NCBI RefSeq assembly: GCF_037392515.1
Contig: NC_090295.1
Location: forward strand, 23,414,501-23,478,500
Length of the DNA: 64,000 bases
From: Haliotis asinina
Taxonomy: Eukaryota; Mollusca; Gastropoda; Lepetellida; Haliotidae
Direction of reading: 5' to 3'
The translations under genes and the position numbers were made by a program. Positions 45,283 to 57,059 of the stretch are shown piece after piece. The notes under the pieces are model-generated. The model was given only the letters and a program-made list of their open reading frames with translations. It had not been told where the DNA came from and searched no databases. Position 1 is the first letter of the stretch. Every line of letters begins with the position of its first letter.

Positions 45283-45821
45283 TTAACTTATTTTGATGTG
45301 ACGTATATGCACCGCTGTAAATTATCCTGTTGCTAGTGCGGTCAAACCCACACGCTCATTTTAATTACATACCTGCACTGCTGTCCAGTTTCGTTGTTAC
45401 ATTATTTATCACAACAGAGATACCTCTGGCACATAGAAGTTAACACAAAACGGACAGAATATCATTTATCAGCTTTTCCACTTTACCAATCAGTTGTGAT
45501 GCAAAAGCATCGATCTACCCAACGGGATATGATGACGTGCCCTCTACAAAGTGAACGAATTATATGTCAGGCAGTTCCGGCAGCACACACACACCTCAAT
45601 GAGGAGTACTGACTATCATATAAAGTGTATTGGTATATGTTGTGAAAATACTGTCTCTTTGAGATGTCAAAACGAAAACACGCAATACCTCTCACTGTAG
45701 AAATGTCAGAATCTCCAAAAATCCATGAGGTCATACATACACACACTGTCTCTCTTCTTTGAAGAAACGGCAAAATATCAGCGGCAAGTACCATCAGGTC
45801 AGGTGGAAAAATGGATGTTCC

Positions 45822-48800
45822 CTACAGAGCAAACAACAAATATATTCCAAACAAAACAGGTAAAATTAATAGGGCTCGCAGAAAATTACTGTTCGTTTTA
45901 ATCTCCGGTACTTTCCGGATCTGATTTGCATAGGCGCCATGTTGTGCCTCTGCGCATGCTCGGATGGCTCCGTCCCAAGCTCCGGGTCCAGTGAGACGAT
46001 GGTGTACGTTGAAGGCTGGGCCGAAGTAATACTGGAAGGCAACAGTTGGTCCAAGTCTCAAGAGCTCCAACAAAGATGGCCTTACCCCAAGCTCTGCAGC
46101 TATTTCGTCCCTAATGGGAATATTTGGAAACTGGAATGAAAAAAGGCTTGTTCAAAACAAATTTTTGTCAGTCGTATGACGGCGTGACAAGGAGGTATGG
46201 TTGATTGGAAACTGATGTTTGCCATATTTGGTGATGTTCCTGCAATATGGACACAAACATCTACTGAGCGGTTCAGCCTTCAGAATTCTACAGCCAAAGA
46301 TGAGATGTTCTGTCAAGACAGTGCCTTCGTCCTTGGCATTTCTTCCTACAAAGTTTTAAACTGGGACAATCCATCAAATCTTATAGTTTACGAAACTTTG
46401 AATGAACGTATAAAAAGTAGTCTCGTTTTTCTCTTTTTCTTTATTATAATGAAATCACAAGTATTATTAGAAAACCTAGTGTTCGCAGTTAAACAAGTTA
46501 TTATTTGTTGTCTGTTAAAGGTGTACCTGTTTATCGTGCTATGAAATAAACGTCTTACTGAATGAGTTGGGTTAACTGAATGCGTCTTACCGAGTATCTG
46601 TAGTGGCCATACGTCCGAAGAAAGCTTTTATTCCATTTGTCAATATCTTTGAGCATCACTGTTTTGGTTGGCAGTTTGTGTTTCTTGGCGACCACCCTCG
46701 CCGCGAGTCGCGCTTGAAGCTCAGCTATTGGCACCAGAGATCCGAGAGTTCTGATAAAGCCAATCATAGCCAACGTGTCATGGGGAAGATGAACAGGGAA
46801 CACCATCTTGTACCATTCCAGTTTCTCCTCGCCTGAAGGTAATGAGTGAGTCAATCTGGTTTTATACTGTTCTAAACAGAATTTCATTTTTGATTTGTTT
46901 GTTCCACAGTAACCTGTGCTGGTTTCCACAACTGGACACCAACAGTGAGCTTTTAAAATCCCGAATTGGATGAGAGAAGATATGATACGACAAATCTAAG
47001 TTGCTGAAGACCAATTCTGACCCGGATCTTGAAGGAAAACAAATCCCTGTTAGTTAACGAAGTTCTATGTGTGAGGGAATCCCGAGTGAGTGAGTTTAGT
47101 TTTACGCCACACTCAGCAATATTCGAGTTGTGTGGCGGAGGTCCGTAAGTAATCGAGTCTAGCGCTGCGATTGTCGTCGGAGGTATAGAATAAGAGATAG
47201 GAAAGACACGAGTAATGTTAAGAGACCATAGAATTACGAGTGCTTTGTGAAACGGGTCCAGTGCCTAACAACATGAGCATCAATTTGCGCAAATGGGAAC
47301 CGATCACATATGTCTACCAAGTCAGTAAGCGTGACCACCCGATCCCTTTAATCGCCTCTTACGACAAGCTCAGTCGCATTTTCTGACAAGTGAGTGAGCG
47401 AGTTGAGTTTTATGCCGCAATCAGCAATATTCCCGTTATATGGCGGCAGTCTGTAAATAATGGAGTCTGGACCAGACATTCCAGTGATCAACATAGGCAT
47501 CGATCTGCACAATTGGGAACCGATGACGTGTCAACCAAGTCAGCGAGCACCCAATCCCGTCAGTCGCCTCTTACGACAATCATAGTTGCTGAAGACCTAT
47601 TCTACCCCGGGACCTTCACGGGTCTTGTCTCAAGTATGGGTTTCTGAAGACCTATTCTATCCTGGATCTTCAAGGTAAATTTCAGTTAGACCATTAAGCT
47701 CTATGCGGGAGGAAATCGCAAAGAAACAACACTTATGACGCAAACAAAGAAACATTACTGATGGCGAATCTCTAATTTGGACACAAGATCATAGGTTTAT
47801 GTGGCATCTAAGGGAGGCAACTCCCTTTATAAAACTATGATGGTATTATTCTCATACTTGCTCCCACGACAGGGTCGAGAAAGGGAAGACTCCGTTGCAG
47901 CCCCGTTGCAAATATCACCCCATCTAAGTCCGAGACTGTTGACCCATCATCGAACTCCGCATGGCTGGTCCCAAGTCTCGCGAGATTTCCAGCGATCCTA
48001 ACTTTCCCACAGACAATCCTCATTTGAATTTCATCACTGATCATGACCGCGCCACGAGGGACAGGTATCCCTGAGTACAGTTTGTATTTAACATGATCAA
48101 GTCTTGCGTTTGCTTTACTAACGATTGCCTTGCTGGAAATAGATTCCGAAAGTGGAATCATCGTGAAAATTCGCCTCAGCATGAAATCCAGGGGAACACC
48201 ACCCCCTTGACAACGATTGAGTATCCATGTCCCTTTCCCAACAGATAAATATACCTGTGAAACAGATGGGAAAATAACGTCATGAAACATGGATGATAAT
48301 GGTGACAAAGCAGGCAGAATGGTAAGACTCAAACATGGTCAAAAATACAACAGACACGAAGGCAAGTAAGCAAACAAGCCAGAATACATTTTCTCAATGG
48401 AATCTTTTCCACCGGTCTGCCACTCGGGATCTGCCGTGTTTACAACGCTGCATGATCAGGGGACCTTTTTAATTACTCAGTTCGAGAGAGAGAAGCATCT
48501 CGAGCAGTAAAACTGAGACTTATATCTCGAAAACGAAAGTGAATCCGCAGTTCGGGCAGCCGATAAAAAAAACGATTTCGTGTACTGTTTGTTTTTTTCG
48601 CAGAGACCCATCACAGAAACGCGGAAAAGGGCTTCATATGGGAAAAATATTGTGTTTGAGTCCGACCGAAATCCCAAAAACTATTAAATACCAGACAATA
48701 AATGTTCGGGATTTATGCAAATTTTGAATAATGATCTATTTATGCACTGACACATTGATAAAATATCAATCGTAAAAATACCAATATCCCTAACTGATTT

Positions 48801-49399
48801 TGTCCAGTATTTAATGTGTAGCCAATTTCAGTGATTATTTTTGCTTGAACACGGTCAAACGCGGCTAATACCATACACACTCACTGAACCGAGGCGATAA
48901 AGGTTAGACTGTGGCGAACCTGAACGGTCTGTGGGGATTGGTTCATCTGAGCTACCGAACTGGACTGACAGACCTTCAAAACCATGCTTTGTTAAGAAAC
49001 ACCTTGTCATTTATTGGGCGTTAACATTAGAGGATAAGAGTCACAAAACGTACTTGCTTAGCGTATCTGCTGACGTCCGTGGCTACATCTCCGGCCGAGT
49101 GAGCATTACCTGCAAACAGATGGAACTTAATGAGGGAAATAATGTTTCGTTCATGGTCTGTACAAAACAGCTGGGGGAAAGGGTGGACGGGGGTTGGCGT
49201 GGGGCGTTGTTGACAGAGTGTTAGTAGTAATAGTGGTGTGTTGGTATTGCATCTGCTGTGGGATCATCATCATCATACTCATCGTCGTCATCATTATCAT
49301 CATCATCAATACCATCAGCAGCATCATTATCACCACCACCACCATCATCATCATCATCACCACAACCACCACCACCATCATCATCATCACAATCACCAC

Positions 49400-49434
<35 letters not shown>

Positions 49435-50792
49435 CCACCACCATCATTACCATCATCTGAAAATGGTAAAAGTCAATACCTTCCACGCTGTAATAGTCAC
49501 CGCGGCTCTCTTTAACTAACATCCTTAATATATTCATATGTTCAAAAGGAAAATAATAATAAGCACAATTCGAACCCAATACGTTTGTGCCTTCTTTTGT
49601 TAGGTTATTACGACAAGAGAACAACGAGATGAGGGTGTAGGTGGGTCATGGGACATGTATTCGTTGGGTCTCAAGCCGCATGTAAACATGAACACCGCAT
49701 TCAGACACAACCTCTCCTTGCGTTAGCCCCCGATGCACAGTGCAAGGCAGGGCTACAATAAGTGCCGTCTTTTAACGTCGTATTTTCATATAGCAGATGC
49801 AGCACCTGCGTAAGAGGAAGGAGACTAAAAGTAAAGATTTTAACCAATAACTGACCAACTACAAGTATCCTCTGGTTCCGATATTTGGACCCTGATTTGA
49901 ATGTCTGAGAATGTTCCACAGTTCCTTTAAACTTCTCAACACCTTCGATCTTGGGAGTGTAAGCCTTTGAGTAAACACCAGTGCAGACTAACACCGCAGC
50001 GAATGTGCTCCACTTCCGGTCGCCATTTACCTCCGTTTCAATGTCCCAACTTCCGGTTGTTTCATAATTGCTGCTTCTGGTTATATTATGCACCTTTGTA
50101 TTGAACTGAATGTACTTCTCAAGCCCAAAATTTTCCGCATAGTTTTTGAGGTACTGATACATATCTTGTCCTGTTGGGTATGGGGGAGCATCATCGGGAA
50201 ACGGGAAGTCACTAAAGCAGGTAATTCCCTTGTTGGTGTTGAGTATTAGTGAATCGTACGCCCTTGCACCCTGACCTGGCCTGAACTCATCTGTGGCGTA
50301 GAATGTTCCCCCTGCAACAGAGGGTGAGTGAGTGAGTTTAGTTCTACAACGCTTTAGGCATAGTCTAGCAATATCACCGCTGGGGACACAAGAAATTAGC
50401 TTTACACATTGTACCCATGTGGGGAATTGAGCCAAGGTCGTTAGCTTGACGAGCGAACAACTATACCAGTTTCTGACGTATGGGTTATACAAGCTTGACG
50501 TTTGAGTTTCAAACTTTAAAACCTCCAGTAGGCCCAGTTGGACATAAACAGACTGTCTATATGACAACACGGGACCGCTCTGGAATCCGCCCAAACCTGT
50601 TAAAGTAGATTGTTACACGCCTACTTTGGCGAGTTGTTACACGCAGCAAATTCAAAGCGACAGAATGTTCTACCAACCAATATCATCATGCTGTTCAAAA
50701 CAAACAGGCTCTAGTCCTTCTTCCAAACAGGACTTCACAGACGCCAGACCTGCAACTCCAGAACCGATCACAGCCACACGTATGCCCGCCAT
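45822..50792 (-). CDS. Flavin-containing monooxygenase, copy FMO-4, inverted and divergent
   Basis: Minus-strand exons in transcription order: 50792-50678, 50311-49856, 49109-49054, 48254-47858, 46832-46591, 46130-45822, giving 524 residues. Seen: GSGVAG near residues 10-15, signature [23 protein letters not shown] from the 56-nt exon 3, FATGL where the others have FATGY, and a final hydrophobic anchor ([17 protein letters not shown]). The second turn lacks the middle glycine of GxGxxG, as in FMO-1. Exon 4 runs six bases past the size in FMO-1 and -2 to a GTATGA donor, because the position where FMO-1 and FMO-3 place their donor reads CA here. A CAG acceptor at 50847-50849 just upstream of the ATG suggests a spliced 5' leader. 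Intron 1 holds a SINE. The gene lies tail-to-tail with FMO-3. It is the most diverged copy and may have different cofactor or substrate behaviour (inference). Confidence 0.92.
47088..47391 (-). mobile_element. SINE family A with a ~110-bp insert, FMO-4 intron 4
   Basis: GTGAGTGAGTTTAGTTTTACGCC..., AATCGAGTCTAG, then an unrelated segment at about 47161-47272, then the core resumes (AACATGAGCATCAATTTGCG) to GCCTCTTACGACAAGC. Confidence 0.85.
47392..47640 (-). mobile_element. SINE family A, full-length, in tandem
   Basis: TGAGTGAGCGAGTTGAGTTTTATGCCGC through CTACCCCGGGACCTTCACGGGTC. Additional 5'-end scraps occur at 46980-47040 and 47637-47673. Confidence 0.9.
48706..48803 (-). mobile_element. 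Small MITE with GTTAGGGATA ends, copy 2
   Basis: Reverse complement aligns with 28.95-29.05 kb: TTAGGGATATTGGTATTTTT, ATTGATATTTTATCA, GTGCATAAATAGATCATTAT. Confidence 0.7.
49262..49455 (+). repeat. (CAT)n/(CAC)n compound microsatellite upstream of FMO-4 exon 3
   Basis: About 190 bases of ATC/ACC triplets in FMO-4 intron 2. His-, Ser- or Ile-rich frames here are artefacts. Confidence 0.95.
50325..50475 (-). mobile_element. SINE family B, FMO-4 intron 1
   Basis: GTGAGTGAGTGAGTTTAGTTC, AGCAATATCACCGCTGGGG, TGTGGGGAATTGAGCC, CAACTATACCAG. It starts about 14 bases from the exon 2 acceptor. Confidence 0.8.
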
Positions 50793-50899
50793 GTCGGGTC
50801 CCCTGTTCCTCCTGGACACGCTCTCCTCCTCGATTCGCTATGCCACCTGCAAAGAAATACAGAATTCTAGACCATCCTGTTTTGTGTAGAATGAAGCAA

Positions 50900-52125
50900 T
50901 TTTATCTGATGATCTTATAATAAATATAAATTAGTTAAAACCCTTTAACAAACAAAAAAAAATCAAACGGGTTATTTGAACCCATCTTTGGGCCAACAAA
51001 GGGGCATAACAGGAACCTTTCGTGAAGTCAACAAGCGATAACTGGAACGCCCCCTTAAGGTAACAAGGAACATTTGTGGAACATCCATTCCTTAAGGTTC
51101 CTAAAGGCAGAAAGAGACAAAACTACCGGATTCCTTCCTTACGTCAACAAGGGAGAGTACTTGAATCCTTCCTACCAACAAAATTTTAACTGAAACCCTT
51201 CCTCAACCCAACGCGGACATAAGTTGAGCCCTTCCTTCACCCAAGACATAAAGGGATAACTGTTTGAGTTGTAATGGACCAACAACTTGACAGCTCCTCT
51301 GAATGACGACTGATTGAAACCACTACTGTGGATGGGGAGTAAATAAACAAACAACAGACTTGTTGCGTCTTTGAGTGATGACTAAATTTTTCTACACGCC
51401 CCTCGTCCTGTAATTCAGTTTAGATGGTCTGTACATACCTCCCTTGCCTTGTCCATCAGTTAGTGATCAGCTCATTCACGCAGACACCGCACTGAGTTCT
51501 GTATATTAGTCTTGACCCCAATACCAATTATCTTAACTATTTTTATTATCATTGGCTTAGGAATGTTGGCTTAGCAACGATTTGCAAAGATATTCGATGG
51601 CGGTGTGTTGCAAATGTGCGATGACGGGTCGAGGACGGTGATACCTATCTTGGTCATCCACGACTATCGTACGACTGGCAAGAGGATGGTAATCAAAAAG
51701 TGGCACGACGGCGGTATCAGAGCTTCCTAATGATAACGCTGTCCGTTCACTAGCTTTGAATGTCTTAGGTACCGTAATCACATACACTTCCAAGTTACAA
51801 GAAAGCAACCCCATAACTCAGAACCACCAAACGATAATCACCTGGTGATATACCTAGATACAACGTTTCCAAACGCGAAAACGAACGTTGGTAACGTATA
51901 GATGACAGATTTTATCACACCACTGAACCCAAATAATATCCTCAAGTTGCGGTATTCTCGGGCTCTGCTCCTGTCAGTGACGATCCTTGACTGAAGGACG
52001 TCAGATCGAGACGCCGTTCTCTCAGGCCTGCAGCCCTCAGCCTCCATCGGGTGGAGTTCAACTCCCTCAGTCCTTAGGCATGGGTCAAGGTTGCATCTCG
52101 CCAGATCGCGGTCGATCCTTTACCA
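50900..52125. other. Upstream region of FMO-4, no gene recognised
   Basis: Probably holds the FMO-4 promoter and non-coding leader exon, neither of which I can place. A loose repeated theme (ACCTTTCG, CCTTCCTT with AACAAGGG) occurs at 50980-51240. Confidence 0.4.
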
Positions 52126-52129
52126 GTCA

Positions 52130-52560
52130 TCACCAGTGATGGTGTTTATGTCATGTGATCGGAACATTAGTACTAACGCAGACAGACCAGTCATGACATT
52201 TCAGTCATGCTATAAATGTAAAGTGGTCGGAACATTCGTAGGTACGCATATAACGTTCCTTCAGTCATGGTAGTTGCGTTACATGGGACGAATAATGATA
52301 ATTACGCACAGGTGCCGCTTTGCAGCCATAACATACCCGGAAAGTGGTGGGAACATTCATAGTTACGCACATGCACCTACTTTCAATTAGTAATTATGTT
52401 ACGTGGTCGTAACATATGTGAACACTAGTAATTACGCATATGTGCAGCTTTTCACTCATGCTATTTATTACGTTTATTCGGAATATTCGGAGTTACACTG
52501 TTTGCCATTGTGGGTATAAATGTCCTGGTCGGTTCTTTCGTACTTACGCTGATTATGCAA
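52130..52560 (+). repeat. Degenerate tandem repeat of about 75-80 bp
   Basis: Five or six diverged units sharing GTGGTCGGAACATTCATAG, TTACGCAYATG and CTTTCAGTCATG. Confidence 0.7.
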
Positions 52561-52875
52561 AGGTCATATTAATTCGTATAATGACATAGGCACATCATCG
52601 CACTCAAGACATATTTCAGTAATAAGTGAACATTCCTCGTCACGCAGGTAGCTTTTCCAAAGTAATCAGTTCTTTGCAATTCACTGTTGTGGAAAAAAAC
52701 AGCATAGGGGAAAATATCTGCAGAAACAAACACATTCAATTTTCATAAACACGATAAACATTACCTGTACTCCACTGCCTCCAGCCCAGCTCCGCGCGTC
52801 CTTTAGATATGATTATGGTACATCTTCAGTCAGTATTTAGATAATAAATGAATGAATCTACTTAATCTGCCTGAT

Positions 52876-53017
<142 letters not shown>

Positions 53018-53699
53018 ACGATGTATAAATAAATTACCACCACCAGCCTAGCCATAACTTATGAACGTTCCCTAAGAATAGTTTTGGGGGATCTGATCAC
53101 CGACATGTTTTGCTCACGTGAGTCCGTATCGTACTTACCACGAAATCTGGGGACACCTGACTCATGAGCGTGTGATCAAATTCCGTCTCGGCCTACCAAA
53201 TAGCGCAGTCCGAATCATCAACAGCGGACTCTCACAAATCTGAGTTTACCTACATAAATGTAACGATCTTAGCGACATTCGTTGACAGATATTCTATCAT
53301 GTGAAAAAAATTTTACACGGGAACACTTATCCATAACAACACACTCACCACGCCCATTGACTCGATGAACAGACCGGATGCGTGATAGATTTAGTCCAAG
53401 GGAAGTAACGCGTGTCTAACAGTTGCTGTCTCACAATTTGGTTGTTGGGTTTGCAATGCTGGTTCGATTCTTAATTTCATTTTTATCCAGAATTATTTTT
53501 CGACTTTAACACTGGAAATGGCTAAAATACAGTGTTCCCAAAATGATTATACTGCTGATGTTAGGTATTATTGGTAGAATTGTGAACTCGAGGGATATGA
53601 ATATAAACTAAACCGCATCGAACAGATACAATAGGAAGCGGACATAAAAGAACTACTAACTTATTAATATCTTCTTTTTGTGTGAGTACTTGGGGGAGC

Positions 53700-54061
53700 G
53701 TTTCCCTGGATGAGTTAATAATAGCTGCCAATATTACAGTTATATGGCAGAGGTATATAAATAATTGAGTTTGGACCAGACAATCCAGTGATCATTTACA
53801 TGACATTAATCGATGCAACTGGGATACAATGGCGTGTCAAGCAAGTCAGCAGCCTGATCACCCAATCCGATTTGACGCTTCTTACGAGAAGCATGGGTTA
53901 CTGAAGACCAATTCAGTTTTGGGTCTTCACGGGTCCACTTTTGTCACTTTTCATCATCGATCAATCCGATTTGACGCTTCTTACGAGAAGCATGGGTTAC
54001 TGAAGACCAATTCAGTTTTGGGTCTTCACGGGTCCACTTTTGTCACCTTTCATCATCGATC
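53700..54061 (-). mobile_element. SINE family A with a 99-bp tandem duplication at its 5' end
   Basis: Inverted body (GAGTTTGGACCAGACAATCC...) up to 53862. Then CAATCCGATTTGACGC...CATCATCGAT occurs twice (53863-53961, 53962-54060) with one mismatch or so. Confidence 0.9.
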
Positions 54062-54209
54062 ATTTTAAAACACGAAAAGCCCATGCATATCCCAATGCCG
54101 TTAAAAATAATGAATACAGTGCCCATAATAGTATTTTTTCAGTATATTAACCACTGGTTGACTGTCAGTTCCATTTTACAGTTGATACACTGCCTTAAAT
54201 GCCCCAGTC

Positions 54210-54378
54210 CTTAGCGAGTGAGTTGGGTTCTGTGCTGCTTTTAGCAATATTCCAGCAATAAACACGGCGGGTTGCACCAGATATGGGTTTCACACGTTGT
54301 ACCCATGTGGGGAATCGAACACGGATTTTGGTCGTGACGAGCGGACCCTTTACCCATAAGGCTACCAATCCGCCCCTA
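54210..54378 (-). mobile_element. SINE family B
   Basis: GCGAGTGAGTTGGGTTCTGTGC..., GTGGGGAATCGAACACGG, ATAAGGCTACCAATCCGCCCC. Confidence 0.85.
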
Positions 54379-54379
54379 A

Positions 54380-54990
54380 CATTTGAAAGTCAACAACAAC
54401 AAACAGTCTTTAAAGGGTTGAAAAACAAAATTGCTCCATGTGCCGGATTTGATGGAACGTGATATCATGTATAATCGAAAAACAACGTTTTGTATCTACA
54501 CGACAGAGCATCAACAAGCAAATCGCAGGTCTGCGCATATTTATTTCCATTGAAACGTTCACCTCTTCACATGCGAACGCTCGTTGCTTCACCCGTGTGA
54601 AATCCAAACACCAGTTTTCACAAACCGTTCTTTCATAATGGCCTTTTTAACTGGCCATTCAATCTTAATTCAATGAAAAGAAAAGGAAAGCAGATTACAG
54701 TGCTGTTTGTACGGCCAGGCGACATGATGTTTATCAGACTTTGTACGACGGTGAAAGACATTTTCTTTGCATGCGATATGGGCGAGAAGTGGAGCGGCGC
54801 ACCAGGTTAGGGTGACCGGCCTGATTAAATGACGTAATTTGTCCCGTTATATAAACAGGCGTGTCAGTGTGAAGTTATTCTGTCTTTGATGGATGTGAAA
54901 TAATACAGTACAACACTTAAAGAGACACTTTTACTTTCAAGAGAATCATAAGTTGTTTTAACTCGACTAACTTAACACAAATCTTGCATT
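54380..54990. other. Intergenic DNA, nothing recognised
   Basis: No motif-bearing frame. Confidence 0.4.
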
Positions 54991-54999
54991 CTCAGTGAA

Positions 55000-55033
55000 C
55001 ACGTCAAACACTAGGCTACCCCACCGCCCGCAG
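55000..55033 (-). mobile_element. SINE family B head fragment at the satellite edge
   Basis: CAAACACTAGGCTACCCCACCGCCC is the inverted head; body missing. Confidence 0.75.
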
Positions 55034-55090
55034 CAAATATAGAAATAGCAGGATTGGTAGGTAAGTGATGTCGTCAGTTATAAACATGGC

Positions 55091-57026
55091 AGTGGTAGTA
55101 GTAGTAGTAGTAGTAGCAATAGTAGTAGTAGTGGTAGTAGTACAGTAGTAGTGGCAGCAGTAGCAGTAGTAGTAGTGGCAGTGGCAGTAGCAGTAGTAGT
55201 AGTGGTGGTAGTAGTAGTAATAGTATAGTAGTAGTAGTAGTAGTAGTAGTGTCAGCAGCAGCAGTAGTGGTAGTAGCAGTAGTAGTATAGTAGTAGCGGC
55301 AGTAGTAGTAGTAGTAGTAGTAGCAGCAGTTGTGAAAGTAGTAACAGTAGTTGAAGGAGGAGGAGGAGGGACAGCAGCAGCAGCAGCAGTAGTAGTAGCA
55401 GTTGTGAAAGTAGTAGTGGTAGTAGTAGTAGGAGGAGGAGGAGGAGCAGCAGCAGCAGCAGTAGTAGTAGTAGTTGTAGTAGCAGCAGTTGTGAAAGTAG
55501 TTAGTAGTGGTAGTAGCAGCAGTTGTGAAAGTAGTAGTAGTGGTAGTAGTAGGAGGAGGAGGAGGAGCAGTAGTAGTTGTAGTAGCAGCAGTTGTGAAAG
55601 TAGTAGTAGTGGTAGTAATAGTAGTAGGAGGAGGAGGAGCAGCAGTAGTAGTAGTAGTAGTTGCAGTAGCAGCAGTTGTGAAAGTAGTAGTAGTGGTAGT
55701 AGTAGGAGGAGGAGGAGGAGCAGTAGTAGTAGTAGTAGTTGTAGTAGCAGCAGTTGTGAAAATAGTAGTAGTGGTAGAAATAGTAGTAGGAGGAGGAGGA
55801 GCAGCAGTAGTAGTAGTAGTTGTAGTAGCAGCAGTTGTGAAAGTAGTAGTAGTGGTAGTAGTAGGAGGAGGAGGAGCAGCAGCAGCAGTAGTAGTAGTAG
55901 TTGTAGTAGCAGCAGTGTGAAAGTAAGTAGTAGTAGTGGTAGTGTAGTAGTAGGAGGAGGAGCAGCAGCAGCAGTAGTAGTAGTTAGTTAGTAGAAAGCA
56001 GTTGTGAAAGTAGTAGTAGTAGTGGTAGTAGTAGTAGGAGGAGGAGGAGCAGTAGTAGTAGTAGTTGTTGTAGTAGCAGCAGTTGTGAAAGTTAGTAGTA
56101 GTGGTAGTAGTAGTGAGGAAGAGGAGCAGCAGCAGTAGTAGTAGTAGTTGTATTAGCAGCAGTTGTGAAAGTAGTAGTAGTGGTAGTAGTAGGAGGAGGA
56201 GGAGCAGCAGCAGCAGTAGTAGTAGTTGTAGTAGCAGCAGTTGTGAAAGTAGTAGTAGTGGTGGTAGTAGTAGGAGGAGGAGGAGGAGCAGTTAGTAGTA
56301 GTAGTTGTAGTAGCAGCAGTTGTGAAAGTAGTAAGTAGTGGTGGTAGTAGTAGGAGGAGGAGGAGGAGCAGTAGTAGTAGTAGTTGTAGTAGCAGCAGTT
56401 GTGAAAGTAGTAGTAGTGGTAGTAGTAGGAGGAGGAGGGAGCAGCAGCAGCAGCAGTAGTAGTAGAGCAGCAGCAGTAGTAGTAGTTGTAGTAGCAGCAG
56501 TTGTGAAAGTAGTAGTAGTAGTGGTAGTAGTAGGAGGAGGAGGAGCAGCAGCAGTAGTAGTAGTAGTTGTAGTAGCAGCAGTTGTGAAAGTAGTAGTAGT
56601 GGTAGTAGTAGGAGGAGGAGGAGCAGCAGCAGCAGTAGTAGTAGTTGTAGTAGCAGCAGTTGTGAAAGTAGTAGTAGTAGTGGTAGTAGTAGGAGGAGGA
56701 GGAGCAGCAGCAGTAGTAGTAGTAGTTGTAGTAGCAGCAGTTGTGAAAGTAGTAGTAGTGGTAGTAGTAGGAGGAGGAGGAGCAGCAGCAGCAGCAGTAG
56801 TAGTAGTTGTAGTAGCAGCAGTTGTGAAAGTAGTAGTAGTAGTGGTAGTAGTAGGAGGAGGAGGAGCAGCAGCAGTAGTAGTAGTAGTTGTAGTAGCAGC
56901 AGTTGTGAAAGTAGTAGTAGTGGTGGTAGTAGTAGGAGGAGGAGGAGCAGCAGCAGTAGTAGTAGTAGTTGTAGTAGCAGCAGTTGTGAAAGTAGTAGTA
57001 GTAGTGGTAGTAGTAGGAGGAGGAGG

Positions 57027-57059
<33 letters not shown>

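Noticed and set aside
49151-49624. Frames rich in His, Ser, Ile or Met
   Set aside because: Translation of the (CAT)n microsatellite in FMO-4 intron 2.
50626-50889. Plus-strand 87-codon frame
   Set aside because: Antisense shadow of FMO-4 exon 1.
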